Assembly (NCBI GenBank): GCA_031288555.1
Contig: JAITRE010000030.1
Coordinates: 1-34,794 of the forward strand
Length of the DNA stretch: 34,794 nucleotides
Origin: Oscillospiraceae bacterium
GTDB taxonomy: Bacteria; Bacillota; Clostridia; Oscillospirales; Acutalibacteraceae
Direction: 5' to 3'
Shown in pieces: positions 27,728 to 34,794 of the stretch. The translations under genes were made by a program, and so were the position numbers. Position 1 is the stretch's first letter. Each line of letters opens with the position of its first letter. A model generated the notes under the pieces. It saw only the letters and a program-made list of their open reading frames with translations. It made no database searches and was not told where the DNA came from.

Positions 27728-27755
27728 AAAACGCAGCGTGAGATTGCTGCGTTTT
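27728..27755. terminator. Bidirectional terminator between convergent genes
   Basis: A perfect 10-base stem, AAAACGCAGC / GCTGCGTTTT, with an 8-base loop. T runs flank it on both strands, stronger in the minus direction. It lies between the stops at 27689 and 27788. Confidence 0.8.
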
Positions 27756-27787
27756 GTACATAGAAGTTGATTTTTAAAAATTAACTA

Positions 27788-29173
27788 TTATTTTTCTATT
27801 TTTTTATTTAAGATGTTTATTAAAAAATCATTTCCATCAATTTTCAAAAGATCGTCTGAGGAAGATGTCTGAGAATTAAAGTAGTCTAATAATGGTTCTT
27901 CAAATTCTGAAAGCTCTTCTTCGCTTAAAGAAATAATTTCTGCTATAGGTTCTTCGGTTTGCAAAATTTTTTCTTCAAATCCTTTTGATTCTGCAAGATC
28001 TTCAATTATAGGTTCTTCAGTTTGCAAAATTTCTTCTTTTTGACCTTTTGAAAGATTTTCCGCTATAGACTCTGATGAAAGTGCAAGGTTTTCTGTTTTA
28101 GATTCTTCAGATTTTATTTTTAAAGGAATACTAACTTTTTCGCAGGTAAATTTAAATTCTTTTAATAAATTATCAGGATTTTTATAAAATTCTTCGGCTG
28201 ATAAGAATTCTAGTATCTCTGGATCTTTTAATGGAGATGATATCTGAGAAATGGATTTAACAATGGGTTCGTTGTTATTTTTAAGTTTTTTAATAGAAGA
28301 AACAGGAGAGTTAAAATTTAAAGTTACAAAGTTGTTTTTAGAAACGAGATTTTTTGTGTTCTTTTTTGGAGTTTTAAATTCTGAAAATTTTCCTTTGTAT
28401 GATGACGATCCATTTGCTACTATTTTTTTATTATTCGCTCCACAACTTGATGATCTATGTGCTGATATCATTTCGTTATTTGTTGTTAATTTTTTGTTAT
28501 TTTTTTCTTCACAACTTTTTGGGCGACGTACTGGTATTTTGCTTTTTTTAATTTTTTTACTATTTTCTGTTGGTGTTATTTTTATTGATGCATCTGTTGA
28601 CAATGATGGTCTTGATGGTATTTTTGTTTGTGTTGATGGTGTTTTTGAAGGAGAAATACTATTTTTTTTAGGAATAAATTTTATTTTACTTGAAGAATTA
28701 TTAGTTTTTTCAAGAGGTTTTTCAACAGCTTTAAAATAATTTAAATTTAAGGTTTTAAATTTTGAAATTTTTTCTTTCTTCTTTGCTGATGTTGTTTTTA
28801 TTGGCATTATTTTTTTTTCCATTGATGTTTTTTCTATTGTCTTCTCTGCTGATGTTGTTTCTATTAGCATTATTTTCTTTTTCATTGGTGTTGATATTGA
28901 TAATGTTGATTTTGTTTTTAGTTTTTCTTTTTTTAGATTAAGAGAAATAAAATTTTGAGCTTTTATTATTTCTTTTAAGCCACTAGGATTTGTGGAATAT
29001 TTATTTGTTTTTTCATAAAAATTATTTTTATTTCCTTGCATGACTCGTAAAGTATTATTAAGTGGGTTTGCAGAGGCTAATATTTTAGTTTGTGAAATTG
29101 GCAGAATTTTTACGTTATTAATAGTTGTTGCCACAATAAAATAGATTAAAGTTTTTTTTAGGGATTTTTTCAT
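27788..29173 (-). CDS. Exported, largely disordered Lys/Ser/Thr-rich protein
   Basis: A 461-residue protein of no known family. The N-terminus is an export signal: MKKSLKK, a hydrophobic IYFIVATT, then KILASA|NPL with likely cleavage after Ala35. The first two thirds are rich in Lys, Ser, Thr, Pro and Asn and look disordered. They include a repeated segment (KKIMLIETTSAEK and KKIMPIKTTSAKK, residues about 99-132). The last third is acidic, with a second repeat (ILQTEEPI twice). The switch from a basic to an acidic half is marked. GGATG lies about 14 bases before the ATG, and a strong promoter stands about 90 bases upstream. Exported, possibly acting in a host; the function is unknown. Confidence 0.7.
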   Translation of the reverse strand: MKKSLKKTLIYFIVATTINNVKILPISQTKILASANPLNNTLRVMQGNKNNFYEKTNKYSTNPSGLKEIIKAQNFISLNLKKEKLKTKSTLSISTPMKKKIMLIETTSAEKTIEKTSMEKKIMPIKTTSAKKKEKISKFKTLNLNYFKAVEKPLEKTNNSSSKIKFIPKKNSISPSKTPSTQTKIPSRPSLSTDASIKITPTENSKKIKKSKIPVRRPKSCEEKNNKKLTTNNEMISAHRSSSCGANNKKIVANGSSSYKGKFSEFKTPKKNTKNLVSKNNFVTLNFNSPVSSIKKLKNNNEPIVKSISQISSPLKDPEILEFLSAEEFYKNPDNLLKEFKFTCEKVSIPLKIKSEESKTENLALSSESIAENLSKGQKEEILQTEEPIIEDLAESKGFEEKILQTEEPIAEIISLSEEELSEFEEPLLDYFNSQTSSSDDLLKIDGNDFLINILNKKIEK

Positions 29174-29258
29174 AAATTAAAAACATCCTTTCTTGCAATT
29201 ACTTGCAACGACGACATAAGTTTTCTTTGAAATAGCAGCTTTAAAACTGCATCTCAAA

Positions 29259-29287
29259 ATTATATGCTAATTTTAAATCTGTGTCAA
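29259..29287 (-). promoter_or_regulatory. Promoter of the disordered exported-protein gene
   Basis: On the minus strand, TTGACA (29282-29287), 17 bases, then TATAAT (29259-29264): a perfect consensus. The rest of the 468-base divergent gap (29174-29641) holds the opposite promoter and no gene. Confidence 0.85.
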
Positions 29288-29565
29288 CTTAAAATGTTAA
29301 GTGTCATATTAAAGTAGTTTTTTGTTTTAAACAATTAAATTTTTGTTTAAATCTAAGATTTAATATAGATTTTTATAAATTAAGATGTTTTTTATAATAT
29401 TTCTTGAAGTAATCTGCATTTTAGTTTTTAGAATTTAGTTTTATTTTATTAAAACTTTTTTATTTTAATAATTAAATATTTTTAAAATATGTATTACATC
29501 TTATAAATTGTTAAATTAATTTAAAATAGAAATATATGGATATTAAAAGAATTTTTATTATAAAG

Positions 29566-29594
29566 TTGACAAATTTTATTTTTTAATGTAAAAA
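29566..29594 (+). promoter_or_regulatory. Promoter of the acidic-repeat exported-protein gene
   Basis: TTGACA (29566-29571), 17 bases, TAAAAA (29589-29594). It lies about 48 bases before the chosen start codon. Confidence 0.7.
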
Positions 29595-29641
29595 TTAAAG
29601 ACGAAATTATTTTTATTTTTTGTTTGGAGGATTTAAATTAT

Positions 29642-30619
29642 ATGGTTAATAGAGGTTTAATTTGCATGATTAAGAAAAAGTTTATAGCGAAAATTCTAAT
29701 TTCAAGTTTAAGTTTAACTACTTTTTGTGTTGTGGATAGTTTTAAAAGTAATTTAAAAACATCTGCACTTGCAAACAGTATAGGTGATTTTTTAAAAGAA
29801 AGCGCCAAGCAAAGTGTGAAGAAAGTGTTTTTAAATAATAATCTTCCAGCTAAGGAGGAAGATTATGATGAAGATTATGATGAAGATTATGATGAAGATT
29901 ATGAGAATGGAGATTTTAAAGTTGATGTTTTGAAGTACAATATAAAAATTTTTTACAAAAAAAATGAAGAAACTAATGGTCCAGGACATCTTTTAGATGT
30001 TTGTTTAAAAGATAAACAAAGTTTTTTTGTAAAGAAGATAGAAGAAAAAAAGATTTTGTTTTATCCTCCGCCGCATTTAAAAAATGAGTTTGGAATTAAA
30101 GAATGCTTTGCTTTATTAGATGATTTTCCGTTAGATGCTTTGAGTAAAAAAATAATTCCTGAAAAAGTTAAGTTGAAAAAAGGTGTTTCTATGTATTGCA
30201 TGTCTAAATTACTTGGAGACAATAAATTATCTTTTGGGAAAAAAGCTTGTGGAGATGAAATGGTAAAAATTCTTTTTTTTACTACTGTTAAGAATATTAA
30301 ATACTGCGTAGTTAAAACAACTAAAAATCAAATATTTTATTTGAAAACTAAAGATATGGAAATACTTGAAAAAGAAGAAAAATGCAATAATCAAAATAAT
30401 TTCTTTAAACGCTACAAAAAAAAGAAGACAAAAGGGAAAAAAATTGTTTTAAATGATTTGTCTCCTTTTTGTAAAAATTTAATTGGCAAGGTAGAAAAAA
30501 TAAATATTCCTTATTTTGATAAACGTTTTAACAAAAAAATTAATGGGGTTAAGCCTTTAACTCCAAAAAGTACTATAGGAGAATGTTTTAAAAAAACGAA
30601 GAATGCTCTATTTTCTTAG
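29642..30619 (+). CDS. Exported protein with acidic Asp-Glu-Tyr repeat and SH3-like C-terminal region
   Basis: A 325-residue protein of no named family. The export signal has KKKFIAK, a hydrophobic ILISSLSLTTFCVV, polar DSFKSNLK, then TSA|LAN with likely cleavage after Ala42. After a short helix comes a tyrosine-bearing acidic repeat (EEDY plus three DEDY). The remaining ~230 residues are Lys-rich and contain KVKLKKGVSMYCMS and later YCVVKTTKNQIFYLKTKD, which resemble beta strands of an SH3-like fold. The neighbouring protein at 30860-31735 has matching segments in the same order, so the two are diverged duplicates. I chose the ATG at 29642 because GGAGG ends 11 bases before it. The TTG at 29624 is part of that site. 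Exported to a host cell by inference. Confidence 0.65.
   Translation: MVNRGLICMIKKKFIAKILISSLSLTTFCVVDSFKSNLKTSALANSIGDFLKESAKQSVKKVFLNNNLPAKEEDYDEDYDEDYDEDYENGDFKVDVLKYNIKIFYKKNEETNGPGHLLDVCLKDKQSFFVKKIEEKKILFYPPPHLKNEFGIKECFALLDDFPLDALSKKIIPEKVKLKKGVSMYCMSKLLGDNKLSFGKKACGDEMVKILFFTTVKNIKYCVVKTTKNQIFYLKTKDMEILEKEEKCNNQNNFFKRYKKKKTKGKKIVLNDLSPFCKNLIGKVEKINIPYFDKRFNKKINGVKPLTPKSTIGECFKKTKNALFS
29855..29902 (+). repeat. 12-base in-frame tandem repeat (Asp-Glu-Asp-Tyr)
   Basis: Four adjacent 12-base units, the last three identical (GATGAAGATTAT), the first GAGGAAGATTAT. They encode EEDY and three DEDY. Such short repeats change copy number easily. Confidence 0.92.
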
Positions 30620-30690
30620 ATGAATTCAAAATTTGATATTATATTTTACAAGAAAATAGTCGAATAAAATTAGATTAAGTTGTTTTTTTG

Positions 30691-30719
30691 TTGAAAATAT
30701 TGTATAATATATATAATAC
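30691..30719 (+). promoter_or_regulatory. Candidate promoter of the second tandem exported-protein gene
   Basis: TTGAAA at 30691-30696 followed by overlapping TATAAT boxes at 30703-30708 and 30712-30717. With 17-base spacing the -10 box would be TAATAC (30714-30719). It lies about 140 bases before the start codon. Confidence 0.45.
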
Positions 30720-30859
30720 GTGATGTGAAGAAAGTCTGAAGATTTTGTTATAATCATTTTTTGCGAATGTTGCAAATTAAAAAAATCATTAAGAGATTAA
30801 AAACTTTGCTTCGAATGTATTGTTAGATTTTGGGTTTACACAGAAAGGGAAAGAAAACA

Positions 30860-31735
30860 ATGAAATTAAGTAGAAAAAGTTTTTTAAATGGTATATTAGC
30901 TTTGAGTTTAACTTTTGGTTTTATCAGTGCAAATGACTTTATAACAGTAGGCGCCTTTAATAAAGATGAATTTAGTAAATTTTTTAAAAAATCGTCTAAA
31001 AAAAAGATTGTTGAAGCTAGTGAAATTAAAGATAATGAAGTTAATGAAGCAGCTAAAGCTAAAGAAGCTAAAGCTAATATTGTTAGTAATAAAAATTTTG
31101 AGTTTGAAGATTGGAAAGTTGATATTTCTCCTGATTTCAAAAAATATACTGGTAATTTTGATTTAAATAAAAAAAAGATTGAGTCTTTAGAATTTGATAA
31201 AATTAATAAATTTAATATAAAATCAATAAATTTATCAAAAGAACTTGTTAAATTTGAAATACAATCAAATGATAAAATTGCTTCTTCTTTTGTTGTCCCT
31301 TTTAATGAGTTGCTTTCAAAGGCTTTGTTTGTTAATAAAATTAAAGTAAAGAAAGGCACTCCGCTTTTTATTTTGCAAAACGGTGTTATTATTAAGCTTA
31401 CAGAACCAGTTGCAAAAAATAAAATTTTTAATTTTAATGGAGAATTTATTAAAGGTGGCGATTACTACGGTGTAACTGATGTAAAAGGTTATAAATTTTA
31501 TATTTCAACAAAAAACGAAAAAGTAGAAAAAGTAGAAAAAGTAGAAAAAGTAGAAGAAGTAGAAAAAAGAGTATTTAAAATAACAGAAATAACAAAAATA
31601 GATATTAAAAAATCTGAAGAAAAAAATTTAAATAAAAAATCTAGATTTAGGCATTCAAAAGGGAATTTAGAATACTATTATCAAGATAGAATAATTTTAA
31701 CAAAATTAAAAAATAAATTTTTAAAATTTGTATAG
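30860..31735 (+). CDS. Exported protein, diverged tandem paralogue of 29642-30619
   Basis: A 291-residue protein. The export signal is MKLSRKSF, hydrophobic GILALSLTFGFISA, polar NDFI, then TVGA|FNK with likely cleavage after Ala32. The mature start is basic (FSKFFKKSSKKK), then Ala/Lys/Glu-rich. The region EDWKVDISPDFKK, the segment FVNKIKVKKGTPLF and YYGVTDVKGYKFYISTKN match, in order, GDFKVDVLKYNIK, IPEKVKLKKGVSMY and YCVVKTTKNQIFYLKTKD of the upstream neighbour. Overall similarity is low, so duplication is old or change is fast. A KVE repeat follows near residues 220-236. The ATG has GAAAGGGA about 10 bases upstream; earlier in-frame starts lack a site. No known family is recognised; a terminator follows. 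Confidence 0.65.
   Translation: MKLSRKSFLNGILALSLTFGFISANDFITVGAFNKDEFSKFFKKSSKKKIVEASEIKDNEVNEAAKAKEAKANIVSNKNFEFEDWKVDISPDFKKYTGNFDLNKKKIESLEFDKINKFNIKSINLSKELVKFEIQSNDKIASSFVVPFNELLSKALFVNKIKVKKGTPLFILQNGVIIKLTEPVAKNKIFNFNGEFIKGGDYYGVTDVKGYKFYISTKNEKVEKVEKVEKVEEVEKRVFKITEITKIDIKKSEEKNLNKKSRFRHSKGNLEYYYQDRIILTKLKNKFLKFV
31517..31567 (+). repeat. 9-base in-frame tandem repeat (Glu-Lys-Val)
   Basis: GAAAAAGTA is repeated four times, then GAAGAAGTA and GAAAAA. It encodes an alternating Glu/Lys/Val stretch, probably a charged helix. Confidence 0.92.
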
Positions 31736-31747
31736 ATAAACATGAAG

Positions 31748-31780
31748 ACCTGACTTAAAAGATAAAGTCAGGTTGTTTAT
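31748..31780 (+). terminator. Rho-independent terminator after the tandem exported-protein gene
   Basis: A 9-base stem, ACCTGACTT / AAGTCAGGT, with an 8-base loop and a T-rich tail, 12 bases after the stop codon. Confidence 0.85.
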
Positions 31781-32664
31781 TGTAAACTTAAGATATTTTG
31801 CGTTTAAAAATATTTGTGTGTAAATATTTATTTAAAATTAAGTTTTTATTATTAAGATTACAAATTTCTGAGATTAATTAAATTAAATCTTAAATTAATT
31901 TCATAGTCTTCGTGTTTTGACATAAATTAAGTTTGTTTAGATTTGTTATATATAGAACATAAGTGAGTAAGATTATTTTTACTTTAAAGTTTTTGAAAAT
32001 AGTAAAACATAAATTTAATAATTTTAAATTTGAAGTGTTTTTAATCGATTTTTATTGAAAGTGTTTTGAATAAAAAAGTTTTTATATTTTTTAAATATTA
32101 AAATTCTTAAAAGAGTTTTTACTTTTAAAAAAAGTTTTGATTTTCAAAAAAGTTCTTTTCCAAACACTGGAGTTGGCGATTTTTCAATTGACTTAAAAAA
32201 TATTTTTGCAATTAGCAAAATAGAGAAAGTACCCATTTTGGTCTATATTTTTATTAGCTATAAAAATCCTGCAGCTAGACTTTTTATTTTAATAACTACG
32301 ACTATTAAAAAAGAAAAATCTAAAAATAATTATTATTTTGCCCTTGTTTCTTTTTAATAACTTAAAAAATATAAATTTGAATGTTTATAAAATAAAAAAA
32401 ATATTTAGTTTTAGAGTATTAATATTTAATTTTTAAAAAATATTTAGATTTTATAAAACAAGTTGAGTATTTATATAATAATTTAACTAAAATTAACAAT
32501 ATTAAGATTTTTTTAAAAAAAGTATTGATTATCTTTAAAATGCGTTTTGCGCTTTTAATTTTATTCAATATTTTTTTGTTTATTTCTATTTTTTAAAAAA
32601 AATTAAAAATGTTTTTTTCATAAAACAATATATTCAGTTATATAAAAATAGGTTTTATTTTAAC
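31781..32664. other. Long intergenic region with a possible gene relic
   Basis: Nearly 900 bases without a start-to-stop gene. Most of it is A+T-rich noise. The part around 32070-32357 differs: it is open in one plus frame for 95 codons and has a less biased composition. That frame has no ATG, GTG or TTG near its beginning and no binding site. It reads, in part, FPNTGVGDFSID and VPILVYIFISYKNPAARLFI. On the other strand a short ATG frame reads MGTFSILLIAKIFFKSIEKS. I recognise neither. It may be a relic or a repeated element. Confidence 0.35.
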
Positions 32665-32693
32665 TTGACAAAAATCTTATAAAATTTTAAAAT
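32665..32693 (+). promoter_or_regulatory. Promoter of the USP-like gene
   Basis: TTGACA (32665-32670), 17 bases, TAAAAT (32688-32693). It has the same boxes and spacing as the two tRNA promoters. It lies about 90 bases before the start codon. Confidence 0.8.
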
Positions 32694-32782
32694 TAATTCT
32701 GGATAAATAGTAGATTTATTTTAAAAAATGTAAAAATAAATAGATATTTATTTAAATTTATTTAAACGAGGAGATTTAGTTA

Positions 32783-34794
32783 ATGAAAGAAAAGTGTAAA
32801 AAAAACAAAAGTTCAAATGTTAAGATAAGAAAAATTAAAACTATAAAAAAAGTTTTGGCTATTGCTTTGGCAGGAGCTTCTTTAATTTCTAATAATGTCT
32901 GCGATTTTAAAACAGTTAATGTCTCGGCGTTGAGTGAAGAAGAATTTGCTATAAATGAGATTTTTCAAGCAGTAAAAGCTACGCTTTTAAATGGTTGTGT
33001 AAATTTTTTTAAAAAACACAAAAAGCACTATACTGATATTTTTATTAATGATATTTTTCAAAAAGTTCAATCACCACAAAAAAATAATGAAGGAGAATTT
33101 TTTGAAATAAATTACGATAATTTTAATAGTTTTTTAGAAGTTTTTATGCGTGAATATTTAAATTTAGATACAACATCCGAAGAAGGTTTAAAGAAATTTA
33201 TAGATAAATTAATAGAAGAAGAAATTTTAAAAAAATATAGTAAGTTAAATGCTGAGAAATTAAAAGAAATAATAGAAACTAACGGGATTCGTGTCATTTT
33301 ATCAGATATTTTTTATAAAGAAACGACTAGAATGTTGAAAAATAATTTAATTGAAGATTTTTCATATAGTGTAAGCCACAATATGTCTACTGATAGTTTT
33401 AAAGAATTTTTAAATAGTTTTTTAGAAGGAAAAAAAGGTATTCACCGCTTTATGCCAAAAAATAAGTATTCTTTTGTTGAGTCATTTCATAACTCGACTT
33501 TTGAAAATTTTGAAATTATAGAAACTGAAAAAAGTAAGAACGAGTTAACAAAAAAATTAAATAAAGAAGTGAAAGAATGCAATGAAGAATTAAATGGCAA
33601 GTTATTTGATTTAAACCAAGATATTGGGTTTTTACTTTCGTTAAAAAAAGACATTCCTCTTATTAAAGATGAAAAAATTGATTTAGGTTATATTAAGGGA
33701 CTTCACAGTAAATTAAATGATTTAAATAATTTCTACAATGGCTTTTTTGTGATTATAGAAAATTTAGAATCAAAATTAAGTGATGATATAAAAACTATTC
33801 CTGAGACTTCTAATACTGAGTTTAAAAAATATATGAAAAATTGTTTTTTAGATATTAAAAATTTGATAAAAAGCAAAAATAATTTAAAAGAACTTGTTAA
33901 TGAAGTTAAAAACAAATTAAATAAACAAAAACCGAAGTGTCAATTTAAACCAGGTCATTTTCAACAGTATTTTCCACAACAACAAGATTATTATTTTCAA
34001 CATAACTATCAACAACCGCAGAAGTATAATTTTAATATTTTTAAAAATAATTTCGAAATTTGGAAGAATCAGGCAAAAACAGAAAATGCAATAAATCTGA
34101 ATCTAGATAAAAATTGTGAATTAGAAGAAAAACATACTATGTTAAAAGAAGCAGGAAATACTTGCTATATAATTTCAGCTATCCACTATATATTTAGAGG
34201 CATGAATCAAGAAAAAATAAATAATATAATACGCAAATGCCAGCATCCAAGCTCTAATTCAGTTTTAAAGGCTTTAGCTAATTTGCTTACAAAAATGATT
34301 CAAGGTGGAGACAATGGCATTGTTAAAATAGACATATTGTCAAATGCTTTAAAAAAAGAACAGATTTTTAAGGACTATTTGGATCTCGAGAACAATTGGC
34401 AACTTTCTCCTTATGATAATTTTTTAAATCACTTTTTAGAATTTTTTTCAGAAAATGGAATTAACTTAAAGGAAACATTTGATGAAATTAACGTATTGAG
34501 GTGTGAAGAAAATAGTAATTTTAAGCCTAAAAAACAAGAATATGATACTTTATCATGTGAAACTAAAAATTTTCTTCATGCGCCGTCTTCTCTTAATGAG
34601 TATCCTTTTTCAGGCGAGGTTTATAATTTTCCACTAGGTAGTCTGCCAGACTCTTTTTCGATACATCCTATATTTAAAGTTTCTGAAAAAATTATGAAAA
34701 AAGTAGAATTTCCGTTTTTTGATGATTTTGGAGAAGTCAAGGGATCCCGACAATATGCATTAACAAAACTTGTACTTCTTGGTACAGAAAATGT
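32783..34794 (+). CDS. Exported USP-like (peptidase C19-like) protein, 3' end outside window
   Basis: The frame runs open for 670 codons to the window edge. GAGGAG precedes the ATG. The start has a long basic region, hydrophobic VLAIALAGASLI (24-35), polar SNNVCDFKTVN, then VSA|LSEEE with likely cleavage after Ala49. Residues ~50-390 are helical and unrecognised; 392-415 are Gln/Tyr/His-rich. At 458-464 the sequence is GNTCYII, within KEAGNTCYIISAIHYIF. This matches the Cys box of ubiquitin-specific proteases (GNTCYxNSxLQ), with Cys461 as the candidate nucleophile. The Asn usually five residues before the Cys is Glu here. The window ends at YALTKLVLLGTEN, just before the expected His box, which is visible in the paralogue at 1-710. 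Deubiquitinase-like activity on a host is inferred. Confidence 0.75.
   Translation, partial: MKEKCKKNKSSNVKIRKIKTIKKVLAIALAGASLISNNVCDFKTVNVSALSEEEFAINEIFQAVKATLLNGCVNFFKKHKKHYTDIFINDIFQKVQSPQKNNEGEFFEINYDNFNSFLEVFMREYLNLDTTSEEGLKKFIDKLIEEEILKKYSKLNAEKLKEIIETNGIRVILSDIFYKETTRMLKNNLIEDFSYSVSHNMSTDSFKEFLNSFLEGKKGIHRFMPKNKYSFVESFHNSTFENFEIIETEKSKNELTKKLNKEVKECNEELNGKLFDLNQDIGFLLSLKKDIPLIKDEKIDLGYIKGLHSKLNDLNNFYNGFFVIIENLESKLSDDIKTIPETSNTEFKKYMKNCFLDIKNLIKSKNNLKELVNEVKNKLNKQKPKCQFKPGHFQQYFPQQQDYYFQHNYQQPQKYNFNIFKNNFEIWKNQAKTENAINLNLDKNCELEEKHTMLKEAGNTCYIISAIHYIFRGMNQEKINNIIRKCQHPSSNSVLKALANLLTKMIQGGDNGIVKIDILSNALKKEQIFKDYLDLENNWQLSPYDNFLNHFLEFFSENGINLKETFDEINVLRCEENSNFKPKKQEYDTLSCETKNFLHAPSSLNEYPFSGEVYNFPLGSLPDSFSIHPIFKVSEKIMKKVEFPFFDDFGEVKGSRQYALTKLVLLGTEN

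Noticed and set aside
28251..28739. 162-codon open frame on the plus strand inside the disordered exported-protein gene
   Set aside because: It is the complementary shadow of a low-complexity gene that has its own promoter, binding site and signal peptide. The shadow has none.
30823..31359. 178-codon minus-strand frame over the second tandem exported-protein gene
   Set aside because: It is a mirror of A+T-rich Lys/Glu/Ile codons, with Leu/Ser/Phe runs and no binding site; the plus-strand gene has paralogue support.

Overview
This is a very A+T-rich window (roughly a quarter G+C by eye). It carries firmicute-type housekeeping and sporulation genes: spoIVA, a SipL-type SPOCS/LysM protein, a ylmC/ymxH-type gene, and the gmk-rpoZ-priA-def-fmt cluster. 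TGG is the Trp codon and there is no sign of TGA recoding. TTG and GTG starts are frequent, intergenic gaps are long and empty-looking, and several genes encode exported proteins with eukaryote-like domains. Together these suggest a member of the Clostridia with a decaying genome living inside or closely with a eukaryotic cell. The host-associated lifestyle is inference, and the species cannot be named from the sequence alone.

Layout. 1-710 is the 3' end of a gene for a USP-like (peptidase C19-like) protein. 1613-4702 is a spore-coat assembly pair (sipL-like, spoIVA), followed by a P-type cation ATPase on the other strand and a small PRC-barrel gene. 7524-12197 is a minus-strand gmk-rpoZ-priA-def-fmt operon without coaBC between rpoZ and priA. 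Then come an initiator tRNA, an ECF transporter S component and dapB. 15588-20219 holds a small peptide with a double-glycine leader, an HExxH protease-like protein, an exported AAA+ ATPase and a radical-SAM-like protein that has lost its cluster cysteines. 20263-27689 returns to ordinary genes: mtaB, thrS without a TGS domain, a tRNA-CAU, an anchored alpha/beta hydrolase, obg and a YitT-family protein. 27788-34794 is an island of exported proteins: a disordered Lys/Ser/Thr-rich protein, two diverged tandem paralogues, and a large protein that ends at the window edge inside a USP-like domain.

The most notable content is a set of exported proteins (17135-18829, 27788-29173, 29642-30619, 30860-31735, 32783-34794). 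They share an N-terminal layout: basic start, hydrophobic core, about ten polar residues, then a [TVA]-[SG]-A site usually followed by Phe or Leu. One carries the GNTCY cysteine box typical of ubiquitin-specific proteases. Its paralogue at the left edge carries the matching His box and a C-terminal Trp/Asn motif. If the bacterium lives in a host cell, these are candidate effectors acting on host ubiquitin or on host proteins handled by a torsin/Clp-like ATPase. Strong TTGACA-17-TA(T/A)AA(T/A) promoters precede three of these exported-protein genes and both tRNAs, and a weaker one precedes a fourth.
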